The translations under genes and the position numbers were made by a program. Below the pieces are notes generated by a model that was not told the origin of the DNA, ran no database searches, and saw only the letters and a list, made by a program, of their open reading frames with translations. A DNA stretch of 64,000 bases from Palaemon carinicauda (taxonomy: Eukaryota; Arthropoda; Malacostraca; Decapoda; Palaemonidae), in NCBI RefSeq assembly GCF_036898095.1, contig NC_090730.1, forward strand, positions 164,196,709 to 164,260,708, given 5' to 3'. Below are positions 35,241 through 45,897 of the stretch, in pieces. The number at the start of each line of letters is the position of its first letter. Positions within the stretch are counted from its first letter, which is position 1.

Positions 35241-35689
35241 CGGGGACCTCCTCTTGAGGTTGGGGAATCACTGTAACAGTTGATGCCCTAGGAAAAGAAA
35301 GCCCTCATCTTCTCATTTGGAAGATAAGGTCCAGAGGTAATCTTCTGAAAGCCCCTCACCCAGGTACGAAGCTTCTCCCTAGCTATATCCCTTGAATCCA
35401 CCGTTGTAGGGGAGATGAAAACGGATTTTGAGCGAAGCAAAAAGAAAAAGCCTCAATAGATAGGTTAGTGCATATGAAACATACCTGGGGAACCCAATAC
35501 CGGAGAACATCCATGGAGACAGCGCATGCCACACGCCTCCTTCAGAACCATGTCCGCAGAAGCCCTACTGCGGACGTTGCAGAAATACATCCGCACTACG
35601 GATGGTCCTCCTGTAAAGAGAAGAAATTTCCATGAGTATCAAGTGAACTACGTATCACTGGATATGCACAGTAGCATAACAAAACGGAA

Positions 35690-36170
35690 AGGAAAGGAAA
35701 GACACATCCTTGTATTTCCCGCACACCCAATTGTTGTAGCCTTCCAAATCATAAAATCGTATAGTTAATCTGTGCCAGATTAACCAATGGAAAATTTCCA
35801 AAGGAAGAAGGTGTAGCCCCCCCTAAGGAATGATTTTAAAATACCGGATAGTAGACAAGAAAGAACTCACTTTCTTATCTGTAAGGCCAACAACCACGGG
35901 TCGTGCAAGACCACAAAGAATAAGGAAAAGACACATACTTGTGAATCCCCCGCAATCACCTGTGGAAGCCCACCAGCCATTAAAATCAAATGGTTAGTCT
36001 TTGCTAGAATAACCAAAGATCATATTTCCCGAGGGAAATTAGGTGTAGCTCACACCTAAGGTAAGATTTTACCATTCTGGCTAAGGATGAAAAGAGTTCT
36101 CTTTTCATCCATGTAAGGCAACACCAAGTGATTGCACAAGGCAACACAAGTAAGTTAGAAAAGACAGTGT
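35690..36170. repeat. Imperfect tandem duplication, about 235 bp, 2 copies
   Basis: Shared blocks occur in the same order in both halves: gaaaagacacatacttgt / ggaaagacacatccttgt, then ggttagtctttgctagaataacc / agttaatctgtgccagattaacc, then aggtgtagc, and a final cttatctgtaaggcaaca-type segment. Confidence 0.68.
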
Positions 36171-36244
36171 TGTAACCTACTATATCATGTTCTCCCCTGG
36201 TAGAAGACACTAAACAGGGAAGAACTGATACAGTACATGAGGGT

Positions 36245-37050
36245 GGTGTGCCGGCCGGCTCTTGCCGGCCAGCACCCCCACCCCCTTTTCCAAAGGTAGG
36301 TCTCAAGTATGCAACTTAGGATCACCCAGACGGGGGAGAACTCCAGTTCCTATGCCTGAACCGGCCGGTAGTGGTTGCCGGTCCATAGCTACCCGGTTGG
36401 CACCCAGCTGCCGGCCATCACTCTTAGTGGCCGGCCAACCGAGTGATGTAGCAGGCCGGCCCGGCAGCGGTGAGTAAACCCTGCCGGCTGGCATCCGCAC
36501 CAGGTAGCGCCCGGCTGCCGGCTGCCACTCAAAGCGGCCGGCAGGTGAGCAAGGAGACCGGCCAGCAAAGGCATAAGACCACCGCCGACCGACAGCAAGA
36601 GAACTAGCGAACACCCCCCTACCGACGGCCGGCCACTAGGCCGGCAGACGGCAAGGACAACACAAGAGAAGACAACAGAATGGGTGCCGGGCTAAGAGGC
36701 TATGTACCTCCGCGCCCGACACCCGAAAGAGTGCCGAGAGGAAGGGGAGACACTAAGTCAAGCTTCCTAACCACTGCTTACTGAAACTACAGACGGCAGC
36801 GGTTGAGGGACCAAGGAAGGACCGGGCAGCACTCAAAGGATAGGGCCTCTGCCGGACGGCACACTCTGCCGGCCGACAGGGGACCACGTCAGCTCCCCAT
36901 CCCAACCTATGCTAGGTACGGATGTGAGACGACTGACACAATGGAAACGGAAAAATAGAAGGGAAGGACAGAGGGTCCTGTCCAACCTTGCCTTGGTTAA
37001 GGATCATTCCAAACTAAGAAAGCTCATCTCAGCCAGAGAGATCCAGGGAG
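36245..37050. repeat. CCGGC-rich block in DIRS C 5' region
   Basis: I count about 17 CCGGC motifs, mostly within GCCGGC or GGCCGG, in about 800 bases of otherwise AT-rich neighbourhood. On the minus strand the first part reads as a Pro/Ala/Gly/Arg-rich frame with recurring PAGR. It is probably the low-complexity gag domain of this family. Confidence 0.75.
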
Positions 37051-38055
37051 GGAGGCCGGCACTACTGGCTGCCTCCCTAAAACCAAGGCAAGGAAGGAAT
37101 TGCTATTCCGGAAAGGGAACATATCCCGAACCCGGAACAGCAAAGAGGACAAGTCTGAGGGGTCACCGAGCGAAGGGATCATAATTAGCGAAACCTTCCA
37201 AGGTGAATCAAGGAGGATAAACCTCCTATGCCCGTGTCAGGCAGCAAGGGAGACTCTGCCCCACGCTAGACCAACACGGACTCAGACTAATACACTGCTG
37301 TACTGTCCCCCTCTGAACCAAATCAGTTGGAGCAGGAAGGTACAGTACTACTCCAGCATAGTTATATTTGAAAATTAATTCAAACAAACCACTAGAGTTA
37401 AGCCTAAGGCTTAAACAGAGGGAAAGGGTTTGCCCCTTCCCCGAAGAGAAGGGAGCAAACGGGGAAACAGATAATATTATAAAGGCCTAAGACAACCTAG
37501 CCTAGGCACTAAGAGAATCGATTACCTAAATCACCGAAACTCACTCCAATACTGTCTTGGAAATTACTCGAAAAGGGCTGTATGTATAACGTTGCCTAAC
37601 GCTTTAAGCAATATAAAATCACACTTGGAAGACTAATTATCATGCAGGAAGTACAAGGACCAACAACTAGGCTACGAAGACTAGTGTTGGTCAGCCTAGG
37701 CAAATCTTTCGCCAGGCGCACTACTAACGCATCATAACAGAATTCCTAATTAAGCTAAGCAGCTAATTATTAAAGCGCAGGGGGCTGGGAACGTCGCTCT
37801 TGCTAACAAATAAATCCTATTCTAGCGAGCGACAGCGTCCATGACGCCTCCAGCAGGCAACAGCTCTTGTATCAAAGATAACTCTTTTAATTACTTTAAT
37901 TTTAAACAAGAGCCTACATTTATACATAAAAGAAATAGTACTCAACTTATCCGAAGCAGGAGAAGTTGGAGAAAGCATAATATGAGAGTAAATCCAAGAT
38001 TTTGGTAGAAACACAGGAAAAAACACCGAGTTGTAAAGCTACGCAAAAAGGAATG
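37051..38055. other. 5' part of DIRS C, no coding recognised
   Basis: The block lies between the CCGGC-rich region and the right terminal repeat. No Cys/His gag start like those of A or D is visible. Confidence 0.5.
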
Positions 38056-38390
38056 CAGATGGCGCCAGAATCGGCGCAGGGCACGCTTACGAAACGGGAG
38101 AAGAGAGGGCCTTACGAACGGCTCTCCCCTTTTCTTTCTCGTTTTCGTTTTCTTGCCATTTGACCCCTACGAAGTGTTAACTCTATTCGGGGTATAGATT
38201 GCTATGAGGCGTGTCAAGAATACGTCCACTGATATTTACGATATCCCTAAGGTCCTTTTTAGGGATACTCGCTCCAGGAGTTAGAATTCTGGGTACCTTA
38301 AGGTAAATTCTCTGGGAATATAGCCGTAGTTGTAATATACCCTAGGAAGCTGCCTTTAAGGAACTTCCATCAGGACGACATGGCTTGAGC
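38056..38390. repeat. DIRS C right terminal inverted repeat
   Basis: Reverse complement of 29598-29932, identical by eye; this is the 5' end of the coding strand. Confidence 0.92.
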
Positions 38391-38545
38391 CCAAAAACAA
38401 TATTTTGTGGATAATTTTTTTTCATCAGAGGTTCCATCAGTTTACACATGACGGAGTACAGTAGCTAGATAAGAGGGCATGTTTCTTGCTACGTAGCTAA
38501 TTTTAACCAAAGGGTTAAGGTAGCTAAGTTCTTCATTAATTACGA

Positions 38546-38742
38546 CTATAGTCCATTTCTTTTAGCGAGTCATATTAGCACCGACTCGCAGCGGTGCCCT
38601 TTTAGCTCGGAAAAGTTTCCTGATTGCTGATTGGTTGGACAAGATAATTCTAACCAATCAGCGACCAGGAAACTTTTCCGAGCTAAAAGGGCACCGTTGC
38701 GAGTCGGTGCACATATGACTCGCTAAAAGAAATGGACTATAG
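38546..38742. mobile_element. Foldback MITE, copy 2
   Basis: Both 95-base arms run from ctatagtccatttcttttag inward to gctgattggtt, with about six mismatches and a short centre (gacaagataattcta). The core cccttttagctcggaaaagt is shared with 29046-29219. The arms carry inverted ATTGG/CCAAT motifs. Confidence 0.9.
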
Positions 38743-40409
38743 GATAGGAGTCTAGAGACTAAAGACGGGATTTGAAGAAAGACACAATCCTTATCAATAT
38801 CACAAAATTGTTAAGTAATTTGATTTTAAAAAATCAATCTTTTCTGCGGATTATATTTCTTGGCAAACTTAAAACACCACATAATTGCCCGTTAGGAAGC
38901 AAGTCCTAAAAATGGTAGACAAGGAGGGATGGGGGAATACCCATACTGTACTAATCTACAAAGGAATCAGTACTCAGTTTCTTCACATGACTAGAATCAA
39001 GAAAGTAGGGTCGGTTCGAGGTAAGATATACAGTATAACAAAATACATTAGGTTTGTTTGTAATCTACCTATAACACAGACCAATTACCACATCTTCGAC
39101 TTCTGAGAATGATGTAAGCCTTTCTTGTGAGAGAGATCCTCAGTGAACAGACTGGATTGTTCATCCCCACCCTGACGTTTTAGCTTCCTGGTCACACGTG
39201 AACAGGGGAAGGAAGAATCCCATAAACTTTCGTACAGCCAGGTAAGTGTTTTAAGCTTATACAGCCACCAGTGCCTTGCCATTGGGTGCATGAAGCAAGG
39301 CTCTAAATGATGTAAATGTCCCGAATCTATAAACTGATAACAACTACCACTTCATATCTATAGTATAATAACTGAAAATATTCCTGTAAAGACAAAGGAG
39401 ATCATTCAATGCCAAGGTTGTACTATGGAGTAAAAGTTAAGAGGTTGGACAGCAAGAAGGAAGAGGAAATGGCCCATCAACAGTTCTTACAAAAGCGGAA
39501 GCTGTTGTTAAACAGAATCCATTTGGTGCTGAGAACTTATGGAGACAAATCATCTATGCATTTAAGCACAAGAATTGCAACAAAACAATTAATTGTGAAA
39601 AGTGTCGTTACAAGGCAATGGCACTTCCCGTCACCAGCAGAGTACAGTATATGTACAGTATTATATTAACATTATGACCGCCCACATATAGGGTGAAATG
39701 TGTTATCATCATCCCAATGCTCTTCTTGCCTTATCATTTCCTCATATGTATATTTTGTCGTAAATGAAGTTTTCACTTAAAATAATTGCTAAAATATATT
39801 TCCATATTTTTAATCATTAGAACTGGGCTACCATTGCAATCATCGTCAAAATGACCACCAGTGCTTTCTTCATTACCATGTGACTTATTTGGCCAATCGC
39901 CTACTTTCATTTCGGAGCACCAACTCAATTCTTTTCATTTACATAGTTCTGTTGATGCTCTTGGTTTGGTAGGATGTTGCAATGGTCATTTCCTTTCATT
40001 TTAAACATGAAGCTGCTCCTGATAAGTTGTTTAGTCATAAACTGTGTCAAGTGCTTGAACTGTGGTAGTTAAAAAATATATCACGTTCAGAGAAGCCACA
40101 AGAAATTTCGCATGTCAAAGACCAAGGAATGGAGTCGTTCATACTGTTTCTAATACAAAGGCATTTTCTTTAGAGAAGACAAATTTTGGATCCATGGCAA
40201 AGAGTCCCTTTTATTAATAACAATCTAAACTAAAACTAGGACCAATGGACTGTTTTAGATAACCTCGGATTCACACCACTGAACAATAAGGGAAGACACT
40301 TAGGTTAGGGTAAGGGCCGGTCATCCCAAGTTAGGTTATGTGGGGAAATATGAGGTTGTATTCCTGCATTTGTTTCCCTGGTGAAATATAGTTTTACAGA
40401 GATGAAAAT
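38743..40409. other. RTRAF intron 1 sequence, nothing recognised
   Basis: AT-rich sequence; the short frames look like chance. Confidence 0.5.
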
Positions 40410-41115
40410 AAGTCTGGAAATGGCCAAGTTCTAATACAAACAGAGTCTACAATGGCGACCAGGTTCTAGTGCAAATGGAGAGTCTGGAAATGGCAACCAG
40501 GTTCTAGTGCAAATGGAGACTCTGCAAACGGTGACCAGGTTCTAATGCAAATGGAGTATGGAAATGGCAACCAGATTCTAATGCAAAGGGTGAGTCTGCA
40601 AATGGCAAACAGGTTCTAATGCAAAAGGAGAGTCTGGAAATGGCAACCAGGTTCTAATGCAAAGGGAGTGTCTGGAAATGGCACCCAGGTTCTAATGCAA
40701 AATTAGAGTCTGGAAATGGCAACCAGGTTCTAATGCAAAAGGAGAGTATGGAAATGGCGACCAGATTCTAATGCAATAGGAGAGTCTGGAAATGGCGACC
40801 AGATTCTAATGCAAAGGGAGTCTGCAAATGGCAATCAGGTTCTAATGCAAAAGGAGAGTCTGCAAATGCCAACCAGGTTCTAATACAAAAGGAGAGTCTG
40901 AAAATGGCAACCAGGCTCTAATACAAAAGGAGTCTCTCCAAATGGCAACCAGGTTCTAACGCAAACGAAGTCTGCAAATGGCAACCAGGTTCTAATGCAA
41001 AGGGGGAGTCTGCAAATGGCAACCAGGTTCTAATGCAAAGAGTGTGTCTGCAACTGGCGACCTGGTTCTAATGCAAATGAAGAATCTGCAAATGGTGACC
41101 AGGTTCTAATGCTAA
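40410..41115. repeat. Minisatellite, 36-38 bp unit, about 19 copies
   Basis: The unit is approximately ggagagtctggaaatggcaa then ccaggttctaatgcaaa. Units vary by substitutions and one- or two-base length changes. There are no spacers, so it is a tandem array and not CRISPR-like. Confidence 0.95.
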
Positions 41116-41149
41116 AGGAAAGTGGGAGAGTAACAAAAACTATTTAAAG

Positions 41150-41797
41150 GGAGGAACCAGCCGCCCGTTGAAATACTACCGCCAGAGAGTTATGGGGTCC
41201 TTTGACTGGCCAGACAGTACTACGTTGGATCCTTCTCTTTGGTTACGGTTCTTTCTCTTTGCCTACACATACGCCGAATAGTCTGGCCTATTCTTAACAG
41301 ATTCTCCTCTGTCCTCACACACCTGACAACACTGAGGTTACTAAACAATTCTTCTTCGCTCAAGGGGTTAACTACTGCACTGTATTTGTTCTGTGGCTAC
41401 TTTCCTCTTAGTAAGGGTAGAAGAGACTCTTTAGCTATGGTAAGCAGCTCTTCTAGGAGAAGGACACTCCAAAATCAAACCATTGTTCTCTAGTCTTGGG
41501 TAGTGCCATAGCCTCTGTACCATGGTCTTCCACTGTCTTGGGTTAGAGTTCTCTTGCTTGAGGGTACAATCAGGCACACTATTCTATTTAATTTCTCTTC
41601 CTCTTGTTTTGTTAGTTTTCATAGTTTATATAGGAAATATTTATTTTAATGTTACTCTTCTTAAAATGTTTTATTTTTCCTTCTTTCCTTTCCTTACTGG
41701 GCTATTTTCCCTGTTGGGGCCCCTGGGCTTGTAGCATTTTGCTTTTCCAGCTGGGGTTGTAGCTTAGCAAGTAATAATAATAATAATAATAATAACT
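41150..41797 (+). mobile_element. Dispersed repeat with (AAT)n tail, copy 1
   Basis: It starts near gaaccagccgcccgttgaaa and ends gttgtagcttagcaagtaat plus AAT repeats. A second copy is at 62757-63432. The oriented tail suggests a LINE-mobilised (SINE or LINE 3' end) repeat. It has no conserved frame; the class is uncertain. It abuts DIRS D. Confidence 0.8.
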
Positions 41798-41827
41798 GTA
41801 CATTTGCAATGGGGCAGCATTTGAATA

Positions 41828-42180
41828 TGACAAATTCGGAGATAATTTGTATTTTTCCTAACCATACAAACCTTAGCTATTTACATGAGGTATTACTTTC
41901 GGCGTAGCTGAAATGACGAGCCATTAGATATTTAATGAGGGTTAACTACCCTCTCGCTAGTTAGCGAGGGGGTAGGGGAGGGGTAGCTACCTTCCCCTCC
42001 CCCCTCACACACCGGTGAACTGATTCACTTCGCTTAGAGGTAGGACTTCACGGGGGACAGGGCTGGCGGTCAAAAGTGTGTAAATAGCTAAGGTTTGTAT
42101 GGTTAGGAAAAATACAAATTATCTCCGAATTTGTCATTTGTTCCGTAACCGAAATACAAACCACGCTATTTACATGGGGT
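41828..42180. repeat. DIRS D left terminus and internal complementary region
   Basis: The terminal sequence caaattcggagataatttgt reappears inverted at about 42102-42133. It is followed at once by the inverted right terminus (tttgttccgtaaccgaaata), so the joint of the two ends lies at about 42135. Confidence 0.88.
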
Positions 42181-42660
42181 GACTTAACCCTTTGGTAGGG
42201 TGGAAAGTCCCATCCTTACTGTCTTTGGCTTTGCCCGGGGACTCAGAATCCGAGTGAGCAGCACTCGAGAAAAGGAGTCCCTGCACCTCACAAATTCCTT
42301 GCTCCGCAAGGAACGTGCGGCCTACATGAGCTTGTGTGTGAAGGAAAGAAGTGTAACTCGTCCTAGGAAGTTGACCAGAAGTCCTTTAGATGGAAATCTA
42401 GGTTAGGACGTTCCCAATACCACCTCGTCAGGGTACGGGGGACGCGACAGTATTATACTAATACTAGGAGCACAAGGAAGCATGGTTTACCTGCAGTGGT
42501 TTAAGGTCAGCTATGCAGAGAACCCAGGATACTGCTTTCCCTAAGAGAGGGGAGGATGAAAAAAAGAGTAAGGGGCAGACATACTTTTTCTTTCATGCAG
42601 TCCAAAACCGGGTAACAATGCCCTCAACCTTCTGCTATGTGTCCATTAAGGAGCCTGAGG

Positions 42661-45600
42661 TTAGACCAGCTGTTGTGCAGCCACCACAGGGCTGATAGAG
42701 AACGTATCGAGGCTCCTGTGGGTCACGTCCTGCAGGTAGTGGGCTGTGAAGGTCGTTTGACGCTTCCAGACCCCAGCTTGCAACACCTGCGTCACAGAAA
42801 AGTTTCTCTTGAATGCCAGGGACATTGCGATGCCTCTGACATCATGTGCTCTAGGGCGACATGACGGAGGAGGGTCTGGATTCAGGGAATGATGGATGAC
42901 CCTTCGAATCCAAGCTGAGATGGTATTCTTAGTGACCCTCATCTTCGTCCTTCCCGTGCTCACAAACAGGGCTTGCACGCGAGGACGGACTGCAGCTGTT
43001 CTTTTAAGATAACGCCTCAGACTCCTTACTGGGCATAGTAGGAGATGGTCTGGGTCATCTGTTACAGAATGAAGACTCGAAACCCTGAAGGAGTCGAACC
43101 GTGGGTCCGGAACTCCAGGATTTTGAGTCTTAGCAACAAACTCAGGGACGAACCCGAACGTTACCTACCCCCATCCCCTTGAATGGGCGACGTCGTACGA
43201 GAGACCATGAAGTTCACTGACACGCTTGGCTGAAGCCAGAGCTAGCAGGAACACCGTCTTCCAAGTCAGGTGACGATCAGAAGCCTGGCATAATGGTTCG
43301 AACGGAGGTCTCTTAAGAGACCTGAGAACCCGAACCACGTTCCATGGAGGAGGTCTCACTTCCGACTGAGGGCAGGTAAGTTCGTAGCTTTGTATGAGCA
43401 AGGAAAGTTCCAGCGAGGAAGAAATGTCCAATCCTTTCAGCCTGAAGGCCAGGCTTAAAGCTGAGCGATAGCCTTTCACCGCCGAGACCGAAAGGCGCAT
43501 TTCCTCCCGCAAATATACAAGAAACTCTGCTATTGCTGGAATAGTGGCATCAAGGGGAGAGATACCCCTCCCACAACACCAACCACAGAAGACTCTCCAC
43601 TTCACCTGGTAGACCCCTGCAGATGACTTTCGCAGGTGTCGAGACATCCTCTCCGCAACTTGTTGCGAAAAGCCTCTATCTGCGAGGAGATGCTGGATAG
43701 TCTACAGGCGTGAAGCCGAAGCGAAGCTACGACTTTGAGGAAGATGTTGCAGTGTGGTTGCCTGAGTAGCTCGTGTCGTGGGGGAGTTCTCTCGGGAGTT
43801 CCGTTAGGAGCTCCAGAAGGTCCGGGAACCACTCTGCATGATGCCATAGCGGAGCTATCAAGGTCATCGACAGGTTGACCGATAGTCTGGTCTTGTTGAG
43901 GACCCTTCTCATCAGACAGAACGGTGGGAAGGCGTTGACGTCGATGTTGTCCCACCGTTGTTGGAAGGCATCTTGCCAGAGTGCCTTGGGGTCCGGGACT
44001 GGGCAGCAGTACAGCGGCAGCTTGAAATTCAAGGCAGTCGCGAACAAGTCCACTGTCGGGGAACCCCACAAAGTCAGGACTTTGTTGGCTACTAGAGGAT
44101 CCAAAGACCCACTCGGTACTCACTATCTGCGAAGCTCTGCTCAGACTGTCGGCGAGCACATTCCTTTTGCCCGGAATGAAGCGAGCTGATAGTGGTATCG
44201 AGTGGACTTCGGCCCATCTCAGAATCTCTACTGCAAGATGGGATAGCTGTTGTGAAAAGGTACCTCCATGCTTGTTGATATAAGCCACTACTGTGGTGTT
44301 GTCGCTCATCACCACCACAGAGTGACCCGCCAGGGTCTGTTGGAACTGTTGAAGGGCCAGATATACGGCCTTCATTTCTAGCAGATTGATGTGGAGGTAG
44401 TTTTCTGATTCTGACCACAGGCCTGAGATCCTGTGGTTCAGAACGTGGGCCCCTCACCCTTCTTTTGACGCGTCCGAGAACAGCATCAAATCCGGGGGGA
44501 GGACGAGATGATCCACTCCCTTTCGAAGGTTTCTGTCGGTCAACCACCACTGCAGGTCCGTCCGTTCCGCAGGCCCCATAGGGACCAGAATGTCCGGGAA
44601 TCGTGGCCTTGATTACACCGGAACTTGAGCCACCATTGCAGGGATCTCATCCTGAAGCGGCCGTTTGGAACTAGACGGGCCAGAGAGGACAGGTGACCTA
44701 GAAGACGTAACCAAGATTGGGCTGGAAGCTCTTCCCGTCTGAGGAAAGGCTCTGCGACCTTCCTCAGCCTTGCTATCCTGTCGTCTGATGGAAAGACTTT
44801 GTGGAGATTGGTGTCCAATATCATGCCCAGATATACCAGTCGTTGAGATGGAAGCAGAGAAGACTTCTCGAGATTTACCATGATCCCTAGATCTTGGCAA
44901 AGTCCTAGAAGCTTGTCTCAGTGTCGAAGAAGGGTCAACTCCGAGTCTGCCAGGATCAGCCAGTCGTCCAGATAGCGAAGGAGACGGATGCCGATCCTGT
45001 GTGCCCACGAAGATATCAGGGTGAACACTCTGGTGAACACCTGTGGTGCTGTGGAGAGACCGAAACACAGCACCTTGAACTGGTAGATCTTGTTGTCTAG
45101 GCTGAATCTCAAGTACTTCCTGGAAGAAGGAAGGATTGGGATCTGGAAGTACGCGTCCTTTAGATCCAGTGTGCACATGAAGTGCACATGAAGTCCTGTG
45201 GTCTCACTGCAAGTCTGACCGTCTCTGCTGTCTCCATGCTGAACGGAGTTTGTTTGACGAACTTGTTCAGGGCTGAGAGGTCGATGACGGGTCTCCAGCC
45301 TCCAGACGCCTTCTTTACAAGAAAGAGTCGACTGAAGAAGCCTGGGGAGCCGTCGACGACCTCTTGGAAAGCATCCTTCTTGAGCATGGTCTCGACTTCT
45401 GCCTGAAGGGCTAGCCCCTTTGTCGATCCCATGGCATAGGAGCTCAACGACACTGGATTCGCTGTCAGGGGAGGAAGAGATGTCATGAACGGGACGCGAT
45501 ATCCTTGGCTGATCACAGAGATCGTCCAGGAATCGGCCCCGAGTTGCTGCCACCTGAACGCGCAACTCTGCAGGCATCCCCCCACTGGTGGACATGCAGG

Positions 45601-45897
45601 GAGATTGCCAATCCTAGCGTTTGCGGCCTCGGCCACTCCCTCTAGGATTCTTGCCTCCCCTGGAGGACTTCCCACCCTTCCTGTCCTTGACGGGAAAGGG
45701 CTGCTGTTTGGACACCTTTGCCTTCGCTGCCGGAGCTGGTTTCGATGTCCTAGACTGACGAGGCTGCTGTTGGTGAGGTGCTGGAGGCTTGTAGGGTCTG
45801 GATGTAAGAGCCCTTTGGAGGAGAGAATCGTGATTCGACTTCCTCCACCTCTCAGCTGTCCGTTCCACATCCTTGGGCTCAAACAGACTCTTTCCAA
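42661..45897 (-). pseudogene. DIRS D polymerase: RT, RNase H, tyrosine recombinase
   Basis: It overlaps the end of gag in another frame. RT has SPGFFSRLFLVKKASGGWRP, LSALNKFVKQTPF, LDLKDAYFQIPI, LCFGLSTAPQVFTRVFTL and LLRYLDDWLILAD (about 45355-44950). An 11-bp tandem duplication (45171-45192) breaks the frame just before LDLKDAYF. RNase H has LFSDASKEG then TGA (44456-44454) in place of Trp, and VVVMSDNTTVVAYINKHGGT. The recombinase has LASAKRVSELHGLS, HDVRGIAMSLAFK and TTFTAHYLQDVTHR, ending SPVVAAQQLV. A TAG at 43167-43165 and frame changes near 44600 and 43690 also interrupt it. The decay is mild. Confidence 0.93.

Larger units (their letters stand above)
29552..38397 (-). mobile_element. 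DIRS copy C, 8.85 kb, in RTRAF intron 1
   Basis: The left tip is aaaacggattttgagcgaag and the right tip is catggcttgagcccaaaaac. Terminal inverted repeats at about 29598-29932 and 38056-38390 are identical by eye over about 335 bases. An end-joined internal complementary region lies at 30010-30110 (cgctcaaaatccg joined to gggctcaagccatgtcgtcc). Minus-strand coding is gag (about 35240-34045), RT (33998-33110), RNase H (33078-32050) and recombinase (about 31680-31082). A GC-rich block with many CCGGC motifs and a tandem duplication lie in the 5' third. Key RT and recombinase residues are altered. Confidence 0.93.

Noticed and set aside
40410..41115. CRISPR-like array
   Set aside because: Units are contiguous 36-38 bp repeats without unique spacers, in a eukaryotic intron; it is a minisatellite.
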